From Bacillota bacterium (GTDB lineage: Bacteria > Bacillota > Clostridia > Lachnospirales > Lachnospiraceae): a stretch of DNA of 64,000 nt. The notes below the pieces were generated by a model. The model worked only from the letters and a program-made list of their open reading frames with translations, searched no databases and was not told the DNA's origin. The first letter of the stretch is position 1. Every line of letters begins with the position of its first letter. The DNA is taken from contig JAEWIZ010000032.1 of NCBI GenBank assembly GCA_023386815.1, positions 1-64,000 on the forward strand, in the 5' to 3' direction. The position numbers and the translations under genes were made by a program. This document shows positions 26,751 through 35,579 of the stretch, piece by piece.

Positions 26751-27668
26751 TTACTTTAATTTAATTCGAGGATCTACAAGTTTATATACTATGTCTACGA
26801 CTACGTTCATAACAACCATAATCGCTGCAAGGAAAATTGTAGTTCCCATAATAACTGTATAATCTCGGCTACCAATAGATCCGATGAATTCTCCACCTAA
26901 GCCAGGAATAGTAAAGATTTTTTCTACAATGAAGCTACCGGTCAGAGTATAAGCTGCCATCGGTCCCATATAAGTAACAACAGGAAGAATAGCATTTCTA
27001 AGGGCATGTTTAAACAGTGCCATGAATTGAGATACACCCTTTGCTTTTGTTGTACGGATATAATCCTGTCCTAATACATCAAGCAAGGATGATCTCATAA
27101 GTCTCATGATATACGCAGTAGGATAAAAGGATAGAGCGATAACTGGCATGATGTAATGCTTCCAAGAGGTTAAACCGAAGGTCGGAAGTAATTTTAACCG
27201 TACTCCAAAGAAATACATCAGCAAGGTACATATTACGAAGCTTGGAACAGCGATTCCCATGGTTGATATAACGCTGATAAAACTATCCAGTGCTTTTCCT
27301 CTATTAATAGCAGCAAAGCAACCCAAAGGAATACCAATTAATAATGATAACAAAATTGCACAACCGCCAACCCTTGCGGAAACTGGAAACTTTGAAGTAA
27401 TAATACCTGATACGGTACGCCCTCTTTGTTTTAAGCTTTCGCCGAAATCACCGTGCATAGCATCTGTTATATATGTAACATATTGCTGAAACAGAGGCTT
27501 ATCCAGACCATATTTCGCTTCTAAGGCAGCTTGCGCCTGAGGGCTGATTGCTTTTTCTGAAAGAAAGGGACCTCCAGGAACCATATTCATCAGGAAGAAT
27601 GTAATTGTGCCTACAACAAATATAGTAATCGCTGCAAGCAATAGTCTTTTTAAGATATACTTAGTCAT
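26751..27668 (-). CDS. oppB: Oligopeptide ABC transporter permease OppB
   Basis: 305-residue permease and first gene of the operon. It begins with the standard MTKYILKRLLLAAITIFVVG helix, followed by MNMVPGGPF, and has the coupling motif RTTKAKGVSQFMALFKHALRN, with about six membrane helices. AAAGGAG lies just before the ATG. It is preceded by an unusually long leader of about 375 nt starting from the promoter at 28049-28077. Confidence 0.94.
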   Translation of the reverse strand: MTKYILKRLLLAAITIFVVGTITFFLMNMVPGGPFLSEKAISPQAQAALEAKYGLDKPLFQQYVTYITDAMHGDFGESLKQRGRTVSGIITSKFPVSARVGGCAILLSLLIGIPLGCFAAINRGKALDSFISVISTMGIAVPSFVICTLLMYFFGVRLKLLPTFGLTSWKHYIMPVIALSFYPTAYIMRLMRSSLLDVLGQDYIRTTKAKGVSQFMALFKHALRNAILPVVTYMGPMAAYTLTGSFIVEKIFTIPGLGGEFIGSIGSRDYTVIMGTTIFLAAIMVVMNVVVDIVYKLVDPRIKLK

Positions 27669-27760
27669 AGATTTACTCCTTTAAAATAAAAATGGCAAAT
27701 AGAATGACACTTTTGCCTACTCTTTATAATTTTCTTATTTAGCTTAACGTAATTCATTTT

Positions 27761-27778
27761 TCAAGAAACATCAATCAT
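27761..27778 (-). other. Possible leader peptide ORF (MIDVS) in the opp leader
   Basis: ATG at 27778 with AAGGTGG six bases upstream, five sense codons and TGA. The good ribosome site before so short an ORF suggests translation could be used for regulation of oppB, but it may be chance. Confidence 0.3.
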
Positions 27779-27819
27779 AGAATTCCACCTTTTTCTTATG
27801 AGACTATCGAAGTGGCTAA

Positions 27820-27849
27820 CTTGTACCTTACAAGCTTGTACGGCACAAG
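27820..27849. promoter_or_regulatory. Two adjacent 15-nt palindromes in the opp leader
   Basis: CTTGTACCTTACAAG (27820-27834) is followed without a gap by CTTGTACGGCACAAG (27835-27849). Both share arms CTTGT/ACAAG with different 5-nt centres. As DNA this looks like a tandem operator; as RNA, two small hairpins or one alternative longer fold. It lies about 195 nt downstream of the opp transcription start. Confidence 0.55.
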
Positions 27850-28048
27850 GTGACAAAAAATGATGATATACGGATAGGCATCTTTGCCGGGATTTGCAAA
27901 AATAGTATCCTTATATACAATCTCCTGTAAAACTCCACAATGCGTGAAAAATACTGCTCCACGAGTTAAACGCAATTTTATGCAATTGCATGCATAAATA
28001 TTGAAAAAATACAAAAAATGTATAAGAGTAGAATATATCATCCTAAAA

Positions 28049-28077
28049 AGGATATTATAAAATCAAATAATTGTCAA
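28049..28077 (-). promoter_or_regulatory. Promoter of the opp operon
   Basis: Minus-strand TTGACA (28072-28077), 17-nt spacer and TATCCT (28049-28054). The -10 box is followed by TTTTAGGAT, giving an ATCCT/AGGAT inverted repeat across the start region that may be an operator. Confidence 0.65.
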
Positions 28078-28283
28078 GTGGAAACAAATGTCCGTACTAT
28101 ACGGTTTTACTAATTTTTATGAATTTTTAACAATTTTGTCATAACTTTACAATATAATTGATATTATGGTGAGTTATGACAGATATTTACTAATTTGGTG
28201 CCGAGGTGAATAATAATACATATTAATGAATAAAATAACATTTTGTATTTTTCTACCAATAGCGGTTGTCTTTCATTGTTAAA

Positions 28284-28330
28284 GAAAAAGGATTGAGTGC
28301 GATTTATGAAAATCACACCAATCCCTTTTG
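28284..28330 (-). terminator. Terminator of the 5'-nucleotidase gene
   Basis: Hairpin with about 18 base pairs, arms 28286-28305 and 28310-28329, interrupted by single mismatches and a bulge; the minus strand continues TTTTTCTTT. It lies 144 nt after the stop codon. Confidence 0.7.
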
Positions 28331-28473
28331 ATTGGGTCGACAAATTATTTATATGATCTAAGCCACAAATGCGTTGTTTAATGAAATATATCTTACTATA
28401 AATACCCCGGTGAATCAATACTAATTGCACAACTTTTTAATATTCATAATTATACTGCATTCTGTAATTAAAT

Positions 28474-31302
28474 TTATTGGGAAAGCTGCATCGTTGATTT
28501 GCTGGTAATTCCAAATCGGTCATAAGAAAAAACAAAGACCTTCATTTCACGCCTTATCGCAGGAACTTGAATCTGAAAAGCTCCGGTTTTGAGGTCATAG
28601 GTAATGTTGGTTTCTTCTATCTTATAACTGGAGTTATAGAATTCGGAATTTCTATAGGCCTGTGTCTGTCCTTTCCCTACATAAATGGTTGACCAGATTA
28701 AGGCATAAACACTGGATGTTGCATCAGCTGTGCCTGTGACAGTTAGGTCACCGGATTTTACTGTATTAAGCCGAACTGCATTTGGGCCGGTTTTTCGTAC
28801 TGTTGCGGATACGACCAAGCTCTTCTTGTCAGCTTGTTCGACATAGCAGCTAATCTGATCAAAGGCTGTAGGAGGAGTTATCGCAATATTGAATTTTCCA
28901 TTCGAAGCTGTTGTTGTGGTATAACTTTTATCTCCAATTGTAACATGAAGGGTAGATCCAGGAACGGCTGCTCCGGTATAGCTTGTAGTTCGGTTCGTTA
29001 ATTTATCCGGTTTAGGACTGGGCAGAAGGTTTGCAGCATAGCGATCCACTAATATGTAGGCAACAGAACTATTACTATTATCCGTCACTAGAATAGTATA
29101 GATACCATTCTTTGTTACGGTAAAGCTGGAACCTGTAATGACCCTGGCAGTTTTCCAGAGAGAGGAGGATTTAGAGACCTTTCCCGGCAGGTACTTCATA
29201 CCTGTAATGCTGTTTTTTGATGTGGCAGAGATAATAATTGGGACAGGTTCATTACTTACTTCTTTACGACCCTGTGCCGCAACAATATTCAAGGTTTGCG
29301 TAGACGCTGGAAGTGTTCCCCTTAAAAAGGAATAGGAAGTGGTCTCTGCTGCGGTTCCTCTATTCCAGGAAAAACTTGAAACAATTCCTGTTGTTTTTTT
29401 TGAAATTCCTAATAGGAAGGAGTAGTTCTTATTCGCAGACAAGAACCAGTTATGATCTGCTTTCAAAGAAATAGGGCCAAAAGCACTCAAGCTTCGAATA
29501 TAAGCCAAGGTTATTGATTTACCGGTAGCGTTGTCAACGACAGGCTTAATGGAATCCACACCCTCCTTGGGCAAAGAGGATAATGTTGGCAGACCGCTGT
29601 CAGAAACAAGGACAAATCGTTGAGAGTCAGTGATGGTAACACCGTTATAAGTTAGATTTGTAATTCTCTTATTCGAAGAATTGATCAGGGTACCTTCTAA
29701 GGAATAACGAGGCTTCTTTGTTAAATCTATTTGATACGAAATTCCATCGAATACATATTGTGAGTTCCAACGATATGTTAAGTCCTCGTTTAGTAAGATG
29801 GAAACTCCCGGATTATTTTTAACGTAGGTTTTTATTATGTCTTTAAAGACGGTACCAGAGGTAGCATAAATACGAGCGTTATATTCCAGCCATTCCCGCA
29901 GCTGCTTGCCAGTCAAAAGATAGAGCTGGGTGTAGCCGGAGGGTCTGGTAGGCGAAGACTCCGAGAGTAACCTTGATACCTTACTGGAGGATAGAGTATT
30001 CTTCAGTAGAAGTGAGGGTTCATTGGAATCTAAAAGGTTTCTCGTAGTAGCGATAACAGGAAGAGACCTATACTGTGGAAGGTATTCCGCCACATAAGAC
30101 AAACCATAGGCTATCTTGGCATTATTATATAATTGAAAAAGATTACTGTCTTGAACTACACTGTCATAGTTGTGATAGAGGATACCATTTGCTATGGGAT
30201 AAGCGGTGTTATCAGCACCGGACTTTAACATAAGCTGGTAAGGTTTAAACATTGAGGTGATTACAGGGCTCTCCTTAACAGCAGCAGTGACATTGGTGAC
30301 CTTACTACTTCCTTGTGAAATAGAAATATTGCCATTAGATGAAATCGATAGAGAAAGGTCGATGGTACCTAAGATAGCAGCATGACTTTTCGTTGCAACA
30401 ACTGGAACGCCGTTAATACATCCAGTTTGTTGGTTGATACCGTTGCCAACCAGTCCCGAATTCGAGGAGTTTGGGAATATCTCATGAGTATGTCCTGTAA
30501 CAATGGCATCAATGGAGCTTATCTTTGTTAGTGCATAACCTATATTATCACTTTTTGTACTAGTTGTCGTGTTTCCGATACCTCCATGTAGGAGTACGAT
30601 AACAACATCAACAGCCTTCTCAGATTTTAACCGATTTGCTTCGGCAACAATACTGTTATAGTTATTTTCTGCATCAATCAAGTTAACATAATCACCCCTA
30701 CGGGTTGAAATGCTGTTGGTAGTGGAACCTACCACTCCGATCTTAACAGGAACCTTATTACCCTTTGAAGTTATTACATTTTTGGTTATGATCGCTGACG
30801 GTACAAATACCGATTCACCGTTGTCATGCCAAATGGTGTTTGCTATCACCACGTTATCATATAAACCGGACTCCGTTAGTTGCTGTTTTAAATATGCCCA
30901 GGGGTAGTCAAACTCATGGTTTCCAAGGGTAATAAAATCGTATTTCATGAGACTCATTGCTTTCATTATGGGTTGAAGCATAGAATTATATTGGTCATAA
31001 AAGTAATTCGTAGTATAGTCATAGAGAAAATCACCGGCGTCGACCAAAAGTGTATTATCCTCACCGAGCGCTTTTCGATTTTGTTCTACCAGGGTAGCGA
31101 TTTTACCTAAACCGTTATTTGGAGTGGAGAGGTTTGTTTCGTAGTCATAAGAAGTTGTCTGACCGTGTAAGTCACTTGTGGCAAGGATACGAAAGGTAGC
31201 GGTCTCATAAGATTCAGCTTGGGCGAAGGAATAACTGACCCAAGAGATGCCAGGTAATAGGATAAATAAGAGAAGTATATTAATGATTCGTTTGTTTTTC
31301 AA
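28474..31302 (-). CDS. Secreted bifunctional metallophosphatase/5'-nucleotidase
   Basis: 942-residue exported enzyme expected to remove phosphate from nucleotides or cyclic nucleotides outside the cell. A signal peptide (about 1-28, ending FAQA) leads into a calcineurin-like phosphatase domain with ATSDLHG (about 40-46), DAGDF (about 89), GNHEFD (about 127), HGG (about 240) and GHTHE (about 273), all metal-site motifs. A 5'-nucleotidase C-terminal domain follows (about 355-620), and the last 300 residues hold Ig-like repeats such as GAAVPGSTLHVTI. There is no LPxTG or SLH anchor. The start is TTG, seven bases after AAGGAGG. It is a single-gene unit. Confidence 0.88.
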   Translation of the reverse strand: MKNKRIINILLLFILLPGISWVSYSFAQAESYETATFRILATSDLHGQTTSYDYETNLSTPNNGLGKIATLVEQNRKALGEDNTLLVDAGDFLYDYTTNYFYDQYNSMLQPIMKAMSLMKYDFITLGNHEFDYPWAYLKQQLTESGLYDNVVIANTIWHDNGESVFVPSAIITKNVITSKGNKVPVKIGVVGSTTNSISTRRGDYVNLIDAENNYNSIVAEANRLKSEKAVDVVIVLLHGGIGNTTTSTKSDNIGYALTKISSIDAIVTGHTHEIFPNSSNSGLVGNGINQQTGCINGVPVVATKSHAAILGTIDLSLSISSNGNISISQGSSKVTNVTAAVKESPVITSMFKPYQLMLKSGADNTAYPIANGILYHNYDSVVQDSNLFQLYNNAKIAYGLSYVAEYLPQYRSLPVIATTRNLLDSNEPSLLLKNTLSSSKVSRLLSESSPTRPSGYTQLYLLTGKQLREWLEYNARIYATSGTVFKDIIKTYVKNNPGVSILLNEDLTYRWNSQYVFDGISYQIDLTKKPRYSLEGTLINSSNKRITNLTYNGVTITDSQRFVLVSDSGLPTLSSLPKEGVDSIKPVVDNATGKSITLAYIRSLSAFGPISLKADHNWFLSANKNYSFLLGISKKTTGIVSSFSWNRGTAAETTSYSFLRGTLPASTQTLNIVAAQGRKEVSNEPVPIIISATSKNSITGMKYLPGKVSKSSSLWKTARVITGSSFTVTKNGIYTILVTDNSNSSVAYILVDRYAANLLPSPKPDKLTNRTTSYTGAAVPGSTLHVTIGDKSYTTTTASNGKFNIAITPPTAFDQISCYVEQADKKSLVVSATVRKTGPNAVRLNTVKSGDLTVTGTADATSSVYALIWSTIYVGKGQTQAYRNSEFYNSSYKIEETNITYDLKTGAFQIQVPAIRREMKVFVFSYDRFGITSKSTMQLSQ

Positions 31303-31494
31303 AGGAAGACCTCCTTAGTAAAAGGCAAGTGATGAGTGCTTACAATTAAGATAGTTTATATTTATGACAATATTATGATAAAAATAAAATTAACAAAGGT
31401 TAGCGAGAGGGATTTCCTGGCAATCTCAAGCCAATCAGGGAAATTGTACTAAGGATTAATTAACTTGGATCCGTCAATTTAGCAAAGATCATCT

Positions 31495-31791
31495 TTATCT
31501 TAAATTAATATATAAGGTGACAAGGTTTATAACGAAAAAAACAACAGTAAATAAGGTTGTTTTCATTTGGGAGTTGTTGTTTAATTTCTTATAGTAGAAA
31601 TTCAATAGTAAGGTAATCAAAGGGAGAAAAACAATAAATAGAAGCTTTGGTATTGTTCCGTTTATATTCCCAGAGTTATCAAAATGAATACCTACGTTAT
31701 CTGGGAGAAACTTATAGCAGATGATATTGATGAGTAGCTCTAATATAATTAAAACCTTTGTTAATGTACCGTTTGTTAGTTTATAGATCAT
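31495..31791 (-). CDS. DUF1648 domain membrane protein
   Basis: 98-residue protein with three hydrophobic segments and the DUF1648 signature KFLPDNVGIHFDNSGNINGTIPK near residues 27-49, the module found at the N terminus of SdpI-type immunity proteins. Here it stands alone, without the second SdpI half. AAAGGAG lies 8 nt before the ATG. Function unknown; a membrane stress or immunity role is only an inference from the family. Confidence 0.65.
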   Translation of the reverse strand: MIYKLTNGTLTKVLIILELLINIICYKFLPDNVGIHFDNSGNINGTIPKLLFIVFLPLITLLLNFYYKKLNNNSQMKTTLFTVVFFVINLVTLYINLR

Positions 31792-32264
31792 AGGTAAGCT
31801 CCTTTTCTATAGGCTATTTTAGTCTATTTATTAGTTTAGTTTATTATAGAAGTGATCTGTATCTGATTAACTCGCAGTATCCTTTATCATTTTATTATTT
31901 AAAAAGGTCAGTGTCAATCCTACCATAGTTTTTACTCTGATGTTGGTATTGCAATATGTGAGTTGTAGATGCTAGTGCAGTATCATGATTTGTGGGAATG
32001 TGATTAGTATGTAATAAAGAAAAAAGGTGGTATTCCAAACATACGAAGTGTTTAGAGATCACCTTTTTTGAAGTTAACCGAAAGTTAATTAAATTAATGT
32101 AAGTTTACTGCGAATCCATTGTATCGGAGGAGATATCGTATTAGAATTATGTTCAGATCAAACAATTGAGATGGTAATCGCAAATAATAGAATTCAAAAA
32201 TGTAGTAGCTGGATCAGTTTTTTAAAATTACCTAAATACAATTGGGAAGGAGAAGGAAGCGAGT
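31792..32264. other. 473-nt intergenic region between divergent genes with an internal terminator
   Basis: This space should hold only two divergent promoters, yet a strong terminator-like hairpin lies at 32020-32069. An open frame just before the HTH gene (about 32098-32280) lacks a usable start codon, and the GGAGGAG at about 32126-32132 is followed only by a seven-codon ORF. A TTGGTA/TAGATG pair with 17-nt spacing lies at 31943-31971. Confidence 0.4.
32020..32069. terminator. Orphan bidirectional terminator-like hairpin
   Basis: Outer stem AAAAAAGGTG (32020-32029) pairs with CACCTTTTTT (32060-32069), with a second inner stem AAACA/TGTTT. It is T-rich at the end of either strand. No annotated transcript ends here, so it may terminate a small RNA or insulate the two divergent genes. 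Confidence 0.65.
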
Positions 32265-33377
32265 ATGAAAACGATACAGATAGGTAAAGTTATCGCAGCC
32301 CATCGGAAGGAAAAGGGGATTACCCAAGAGGAGCTGGCTAATCATCTTGGTGTTTCTAAGCCGGCAGTATCCAAATGGGAGTCGGAGCAGAGTTATCCGG
32401 ATATCTTGCTTTTGCCGGAACTGGCAGCTTATTTTGATATCACCATTGACCAACTAATAAGTTATGAACCGCAGATGACGAAGGAGGATATTAAAAGGCT
32501 ATATCATCGGTTGGCGAAAGATTTTGCTGAGAGGCCATTTAATCAGGTATACGAGGAATGTGAAGAGTATATTAAGAAATATTTTTCCTGCTGGGAGCTA
32601 CAAAACCAAATGGGGCTACTCTTAATTAATCATGCTGCTTTGGCGGGAAGTACACAAGAAGCAGTTAAAATAATTGAAAAAGTACTGAAGCTTTATGAAA
32701 GAGTAGAGAAATCCTGTAATGAGGTAATTATGGCGAAGCTGGCATTAAAGATGCAGGCATTGTGTCATTTGATGCTCCAACAGCCGATAGAGGCAATTGA
32801 TATTCTCGAGGATATCAAGGAATTGAACATGCCAGCGGAAAGTATGTTGGTAAAGGCCTACCAGATGAAAGGGGATCAACAGAAGGCATTAGAATATCTG
32901 CAGGGTTATACCTATGTGAATTTAGTCACTATGCTTGGGGCAGCTACGGATTATTTGACCATGTATGCAGGACAGCCGGAGAGAATGAAGTCTTATTACG
33001 ATTTGTTTATCGCATTAGGGAAGCTTTTTGAGGTAGAGGAGCTGCATCCTGTTATGTTAATACAAATTCATTTATCAGCCGCGATGAATTATATAGCTCT
33101 TGGAAATAAGGAAGAGGCTTTAATTGCTCTGGAAAAATACACGGATCTGCTTTTAAAATCCAACCATGGAGCATTTTCCTTACATGGAAATCGTATTTTT
33201 GATCAGTTGGATCAGTATTTAGCCACCGTGATTGAAGAGACAGAGATGCCCAGGAGTGCAAAGGTGGTTTGGAATGATTTGATCAATATTATTCTTCGTA
33301 ATCCTATGTTTGAAGCCCTGGAAAAAGAGGAACGGTTTATACGCATGAAAAAGAAGGTAGAGCTATACGAAAAGTAG
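32265..33377 (+). CDS. XRE-family HTH regulator with TPR-like C-terminal domain
   Basis: 370-residue cytoplasmic regulator. Residues 1-65 are a Cro/C1-type HTH (GKVIAAHRKEKGITQEELA, then SKPAVSKWES), and the remaining 300 residues are all helical with TPR-like repeats (for example ALGNKEEALIALEKY). This layout suggests ligand or protein sensing by the repeat domain. GGAGAAGGAAG precedes the ATG. It is the first gene of a unit with a PLDc_N membrane protein and an ABC exporter, which it probably regulates. Confidence 0.82.
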   Translation: MKTIQIGKVIAAHRKEKGITQEELANHLGVSKPAVSKWESEQSYPDILLLPELAAYFDITIDQLISYEPQMTKEDIKRLYHRLAKDFAERPFNQVYEECEEYIKKYFSCWELQNQMGLLLINHAALAGSTQEAVKIIEKVLKLYERVEKSCNEVIMAKLALKMQALCHLMLQQPIEAIDILEDIKELNMPAESMLVKAYQMKGDQQKALEYLQGYTYVNLVTMLGAATDYLTMYAGQPERMKSYYDLFIALGKLFEVEELHPVMLIQIHLSAAMNYIALGNKEEALIALEKYTDLLLKSNHGAFSLHGNRIFDQLDQYLATVIEETEMPRSAKVVWNDLINIILRNPMFEALEKEERFIRMKKKVELYEK

Positions 33378-33463
33378 TATGGAACGGTCGAGCTGTGTTA
33401 AGGCTTGATAGGATGAGAGATTATATGGAAGATGTAAATTACAAAATGTCAGGAGGATTGTAT

Positions 33464-33673
33464 ATGGAAAACATGGATAGTATCATGCAATATTTACCTT
33501 TTTTAATACCTTTGTTAATACTACAATTAACATTAATGATAACAGCCTTCGTTCATGTATTAAGGCATAATAACTATCGCTTTGGTAATCGTATTCTGTG
33601 GGTTATTATCGTGGTGATCTTTGGATTTATAGGACCCATTCTTTACTTTACGGTTGGAAGGGGTGAAGAGTAG
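33464..33673 (+). CDS. PLDc_N (YxlE-like) small membrane protein
   Basis: 69-residue protein with two transmembrane segments; the second carries the PLDc_N-type signature ILWVIIVVIFGFIGPILYF. In B. subtilis a similar small protein, YxlE, precedes the ABC pair YxlF/YxlG; the gene order here is the same. The ATG at 33464 follows AGGAGG by 8 nt. It ends 5 nt before the ABC gene. Confidence 0.75.
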   Translation: MENMDSIMQYLPFLIPLLILQLTLMITAFVHVLRHNNYRFGNRILWVIIVVIFGFIGPILYFTVGRGEE

Positions 33674-33678
33674 GCGAC

Positions 33679-34596
33679 ATGGAGATATTAGAACTAAAAA
33701 ATGTTTCTAAGAGTTTTGGCACTCTTTCGGTCATCAATGATTTGTCTTTTTCGGTACCAGAGCATTGTGTCTTTGGTTTTATCGGGAAAAACGGTGCAGG
33801 AAAAACCACTACCATGAAGATGATTTTAGGCTTCCTGGCAGCAGATCAGGGAGAAATCCGGGTACTTGGCGAGAAGGTAAGTTACGGAAATACAAAGACA
33901 AATCGATATATTGGATATTTGCCGGATGTTCCTGAGTTTTACGGCTATATGAGTCCAAAGGAATATCTGAGACTCTGCGGGGAAGTCAGTGGTTTGAAAA
34001 AGGATATGATTACTGATCGAACCAATGAACTGCTTCAATTAGTCGGACTAGAGGGAGTAAATCGAAGGATTAGGGGTTTTTCACGGGGGATGAAGCAACG
34101 TCTTGGTATTGCTCAGGCACTTCTTGGCGAGCCCAAGCTGCTGATCTGTGATGAGCCTACATCTGCCCTTGATCCTGTTGGGAGAAAAGAAATTCTGGAC
34201 ATTCTTTCCCTGGCAAAGGCAAGAACCACTATTATATTCTCGACTCATATTTTGTCGGATGTAGAACGCGTCTGCGACAGCATCGGAATGCTTCATCAAG
34301 GTAAATTAGTTGTTCAGGGAAGTGTGACGGAGATAAAAAATAGTTACAGCACAGATGTGATACGGCTTGAGCTTGGGGGAGGAAGTAACGTGGATCAGAT
34401 CTCTAAGGAATTGAAGCGAATGAATTTTGTATCAAAGATAGTGATAAAAGAGAATACGATGGACATTCAAATGACGAATGCTGAGCAGTACGGGATAAAT
34501 GTTTTAGCCTATCTGGTGGAGCAGAAAATACCTGTTCTAAAATATGAGTTATTAGAACCATCTTTGGAAAACGTATTTCTGGAGGTAGTGGGATGA
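33679..34596 (+). CDS. ABC transporter ATPase (YxlF-like)
   Basis: 305-residue ABC-2-type ATPase. Walker A GKNGAGKTT (about 37-45), signature FSRGMKQRLG (about 134-143), Walker B LLICDEPTSALD (about 154-165) and H-loop STHIL are present; the C-terminal extension is typical of exporters of the CcmA/YxlF/Bcr group. The substrate may be a peptide antibiotic or other toxic compound, as an inference. It overlaps the permease start by 4 nt (ATGA). Confidence 0.9.
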   Translation: MEILELKNVSKSFGTLSVINDLSFSVPEHCVFGFIGKNGAGKTTTMKMILGFLAADQGEIRVLGEKVSYGNTKTNRYIGYLPDVPEFYGYMSPKEYLRLCGEVSGLKKDMITDRTNELLQLVGLEGVNRRIRGFSRGMKQRLGIAQALLGEPKLLICDEPTSALDPVGRKEILDILSLAKARTTIIFSTHILSDVERVCDSIGMLHQGKLVVQGSVTEIKNSYSTDVIRLELGGGSNVDQISKELKRMNFVSKIVIKENTMDIQMTNAEQYGINVLAYLVEQKIPVLKYELLEPSLENVFLEVVG

Positions 34597-35357
34597 GAGG
34601 CTTTCTAGCTTTTATAAAAAAAGAAATGTTAGAGCAGACACGCACCTTTCGGCTATGGATTTTACTTGCAGTAGCCGTGTTATTTGGGATGATGAGCCCC
34701 ATAATGGCAAAGCTTATGCCGGAGATACTTTTTTCTGTGAATATGGAGGGAATGGTGCTTCAGATTCCGCAACCAACGGTTTACGATGCCTATACGCAAT
34801 TCTTTAAAAACTTCACACAGATGGGAATTCTGGTGATTCTACTGATATTTGGAGGAACACTATCCAATGAATTATCAAGGGGGACGTTAGTTAATATCCT
34901 GGCAAAGGGGCTTCCCAGAAGAACTGTTCTTTTATCAAAATACGTGACTGCAGTAATCCTTTGGACGCTTGCTTATGCGCTGGCATTTGTAACCGATTAT
35001 GGGTATACCCTATATTTATTTCCGGAAGCAGATGTCAAACATCTATTCTTTAGTTTGTTTTGCTTATGGTTATTCGTCTGCTTTGTAATCTCCCTAATTA
35101 TGCTATCCAGTACAATAGCACCAGGGAGCTTCGGAGGCCTGATTCTATCAGCAGTTTCCTTGGTTGTTATGCTGATGATAAGTATGATACCAAAAGCAGA
35201 GAAATATAACCCAATAACACTGGCTTCTGTTAATGTAGCTCTATTAAAAGGAACAAAGCCAATTGGTGAGCTTACCCTTACCATAAGCATTACAACGATA
35301 TTAATCCTTATCTGTCTAACTGGAGCTATCCTAATTTTTGAGAAGAAAAAATTGTAG
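34593..35357 (+). CDS. ABC-2 type transporter permease (YxlG-like)
   Basis: 254-residue membrane protein with six predicted helices and the ABC-2 signature region GGTLSNELSRGTLVNILAKGLPRRTVLLSKY (about 89-119) in the segment coupling to the ATPase. It has no extracellular large domain. Translated from an ATGA overlap with the ATPase gene. Confidence 0.85.
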   Translation: MRGFLAFIKKEMLEQTRTFRLWILLAVAVLFGMMSPIMAKLMPEILFSVNMEGMVLQIPQPTVYDAYTQFFKNFTQMGILVILLIFGGTLSNELSRGTLVNILAKGLPRRTVLLSKYVTAVILWTLAYALAFVTDYGYTLYLFPEADVKHLFFSLFCLWLFVCFVISLIMLSSTIAPGSFGGLILSAVSLVVMLMISMIPKAEKYNPITLASVNVALLKGTKPIGELTLTISITTILILICLTGAILIFEKKKL

Positions 35358-35451
35358 CGGATCAGAAGAAGCAGTAAGTATTATCAGACATTGTATTGAG
35401 AATTATATTAAACTGATAAAAAATAATAACAAGTAATAATACGGATAGAAG

Positions 35452-35525
35452 AATGGGATATTTTAATGATAGCCCTGAGAGGTAAAGTCGCCTCTTTGAG
35501 CTTATACTAAAACATCCCATTTTCT
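35452..35525 (+). terminator. Structured terminator after the ABC exporter
   Basis: AATGGGAT (35452-35459) pairs with ATCCCATT (35514-35521), enclosing a GAGAGG/CCTCTT inner stem; TTTC follows. It lies between converging genes. The U-run is short, so confidence is moderate. Confidence 0.5.
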
Positions 35526-35579
35526 AAGGAGGAGTGAATATTATCTATTATTTAGGGGGGATATCAGTAGTTAAGCTGC

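Larger units (their letters stand above)
27669..28473 (-). other. 805-nt non-coding region: opp leader and 3' end of the 5'-nucleotidase unit
   Basis: Contains no credible gene. Going down the minus strand from 28473 it holds the 5'-nucleotidase terminator (28284-28330), an AT-rich stretch, the opp promoter (28049-28077), and a leader of about 375 nt. The leader includes a TGCAATTGCA palindrome near 27980-27989, two adjacent 15-nt palindromes (27820-27849), and a five-codon upstream ORF (27761-27778). I searched it by eye for T-box (GGTGG-ACC) and common riboswitch cores and found none. Confidence 0.7.

Noticed and set aside
27669..28044. T-box riboswitch in the opp leader
   Set aside because: The string AAGGTGGAATTC superficially recalls the T-box bulge, but the conserved GGTGGNACCGCG and a terminator/antiterminator pair are missing.
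27796..28430. Two minus-strand open frames of 81 and 88 codons in the opp upstream region
   Set aside because: One begins at the predicted transcription start and the other overlaps the 5'-nucleotidase terminator; neither has a ribosome site or recognisable sequence.
32098..32280. Small coding gene just before the XRE-TPR regulator
   Set aside because: The frame stays open and looks protein-like, but it has no start codon at a usable distance from the GGAGGAG box and runs into the regulator's own ribosome site.
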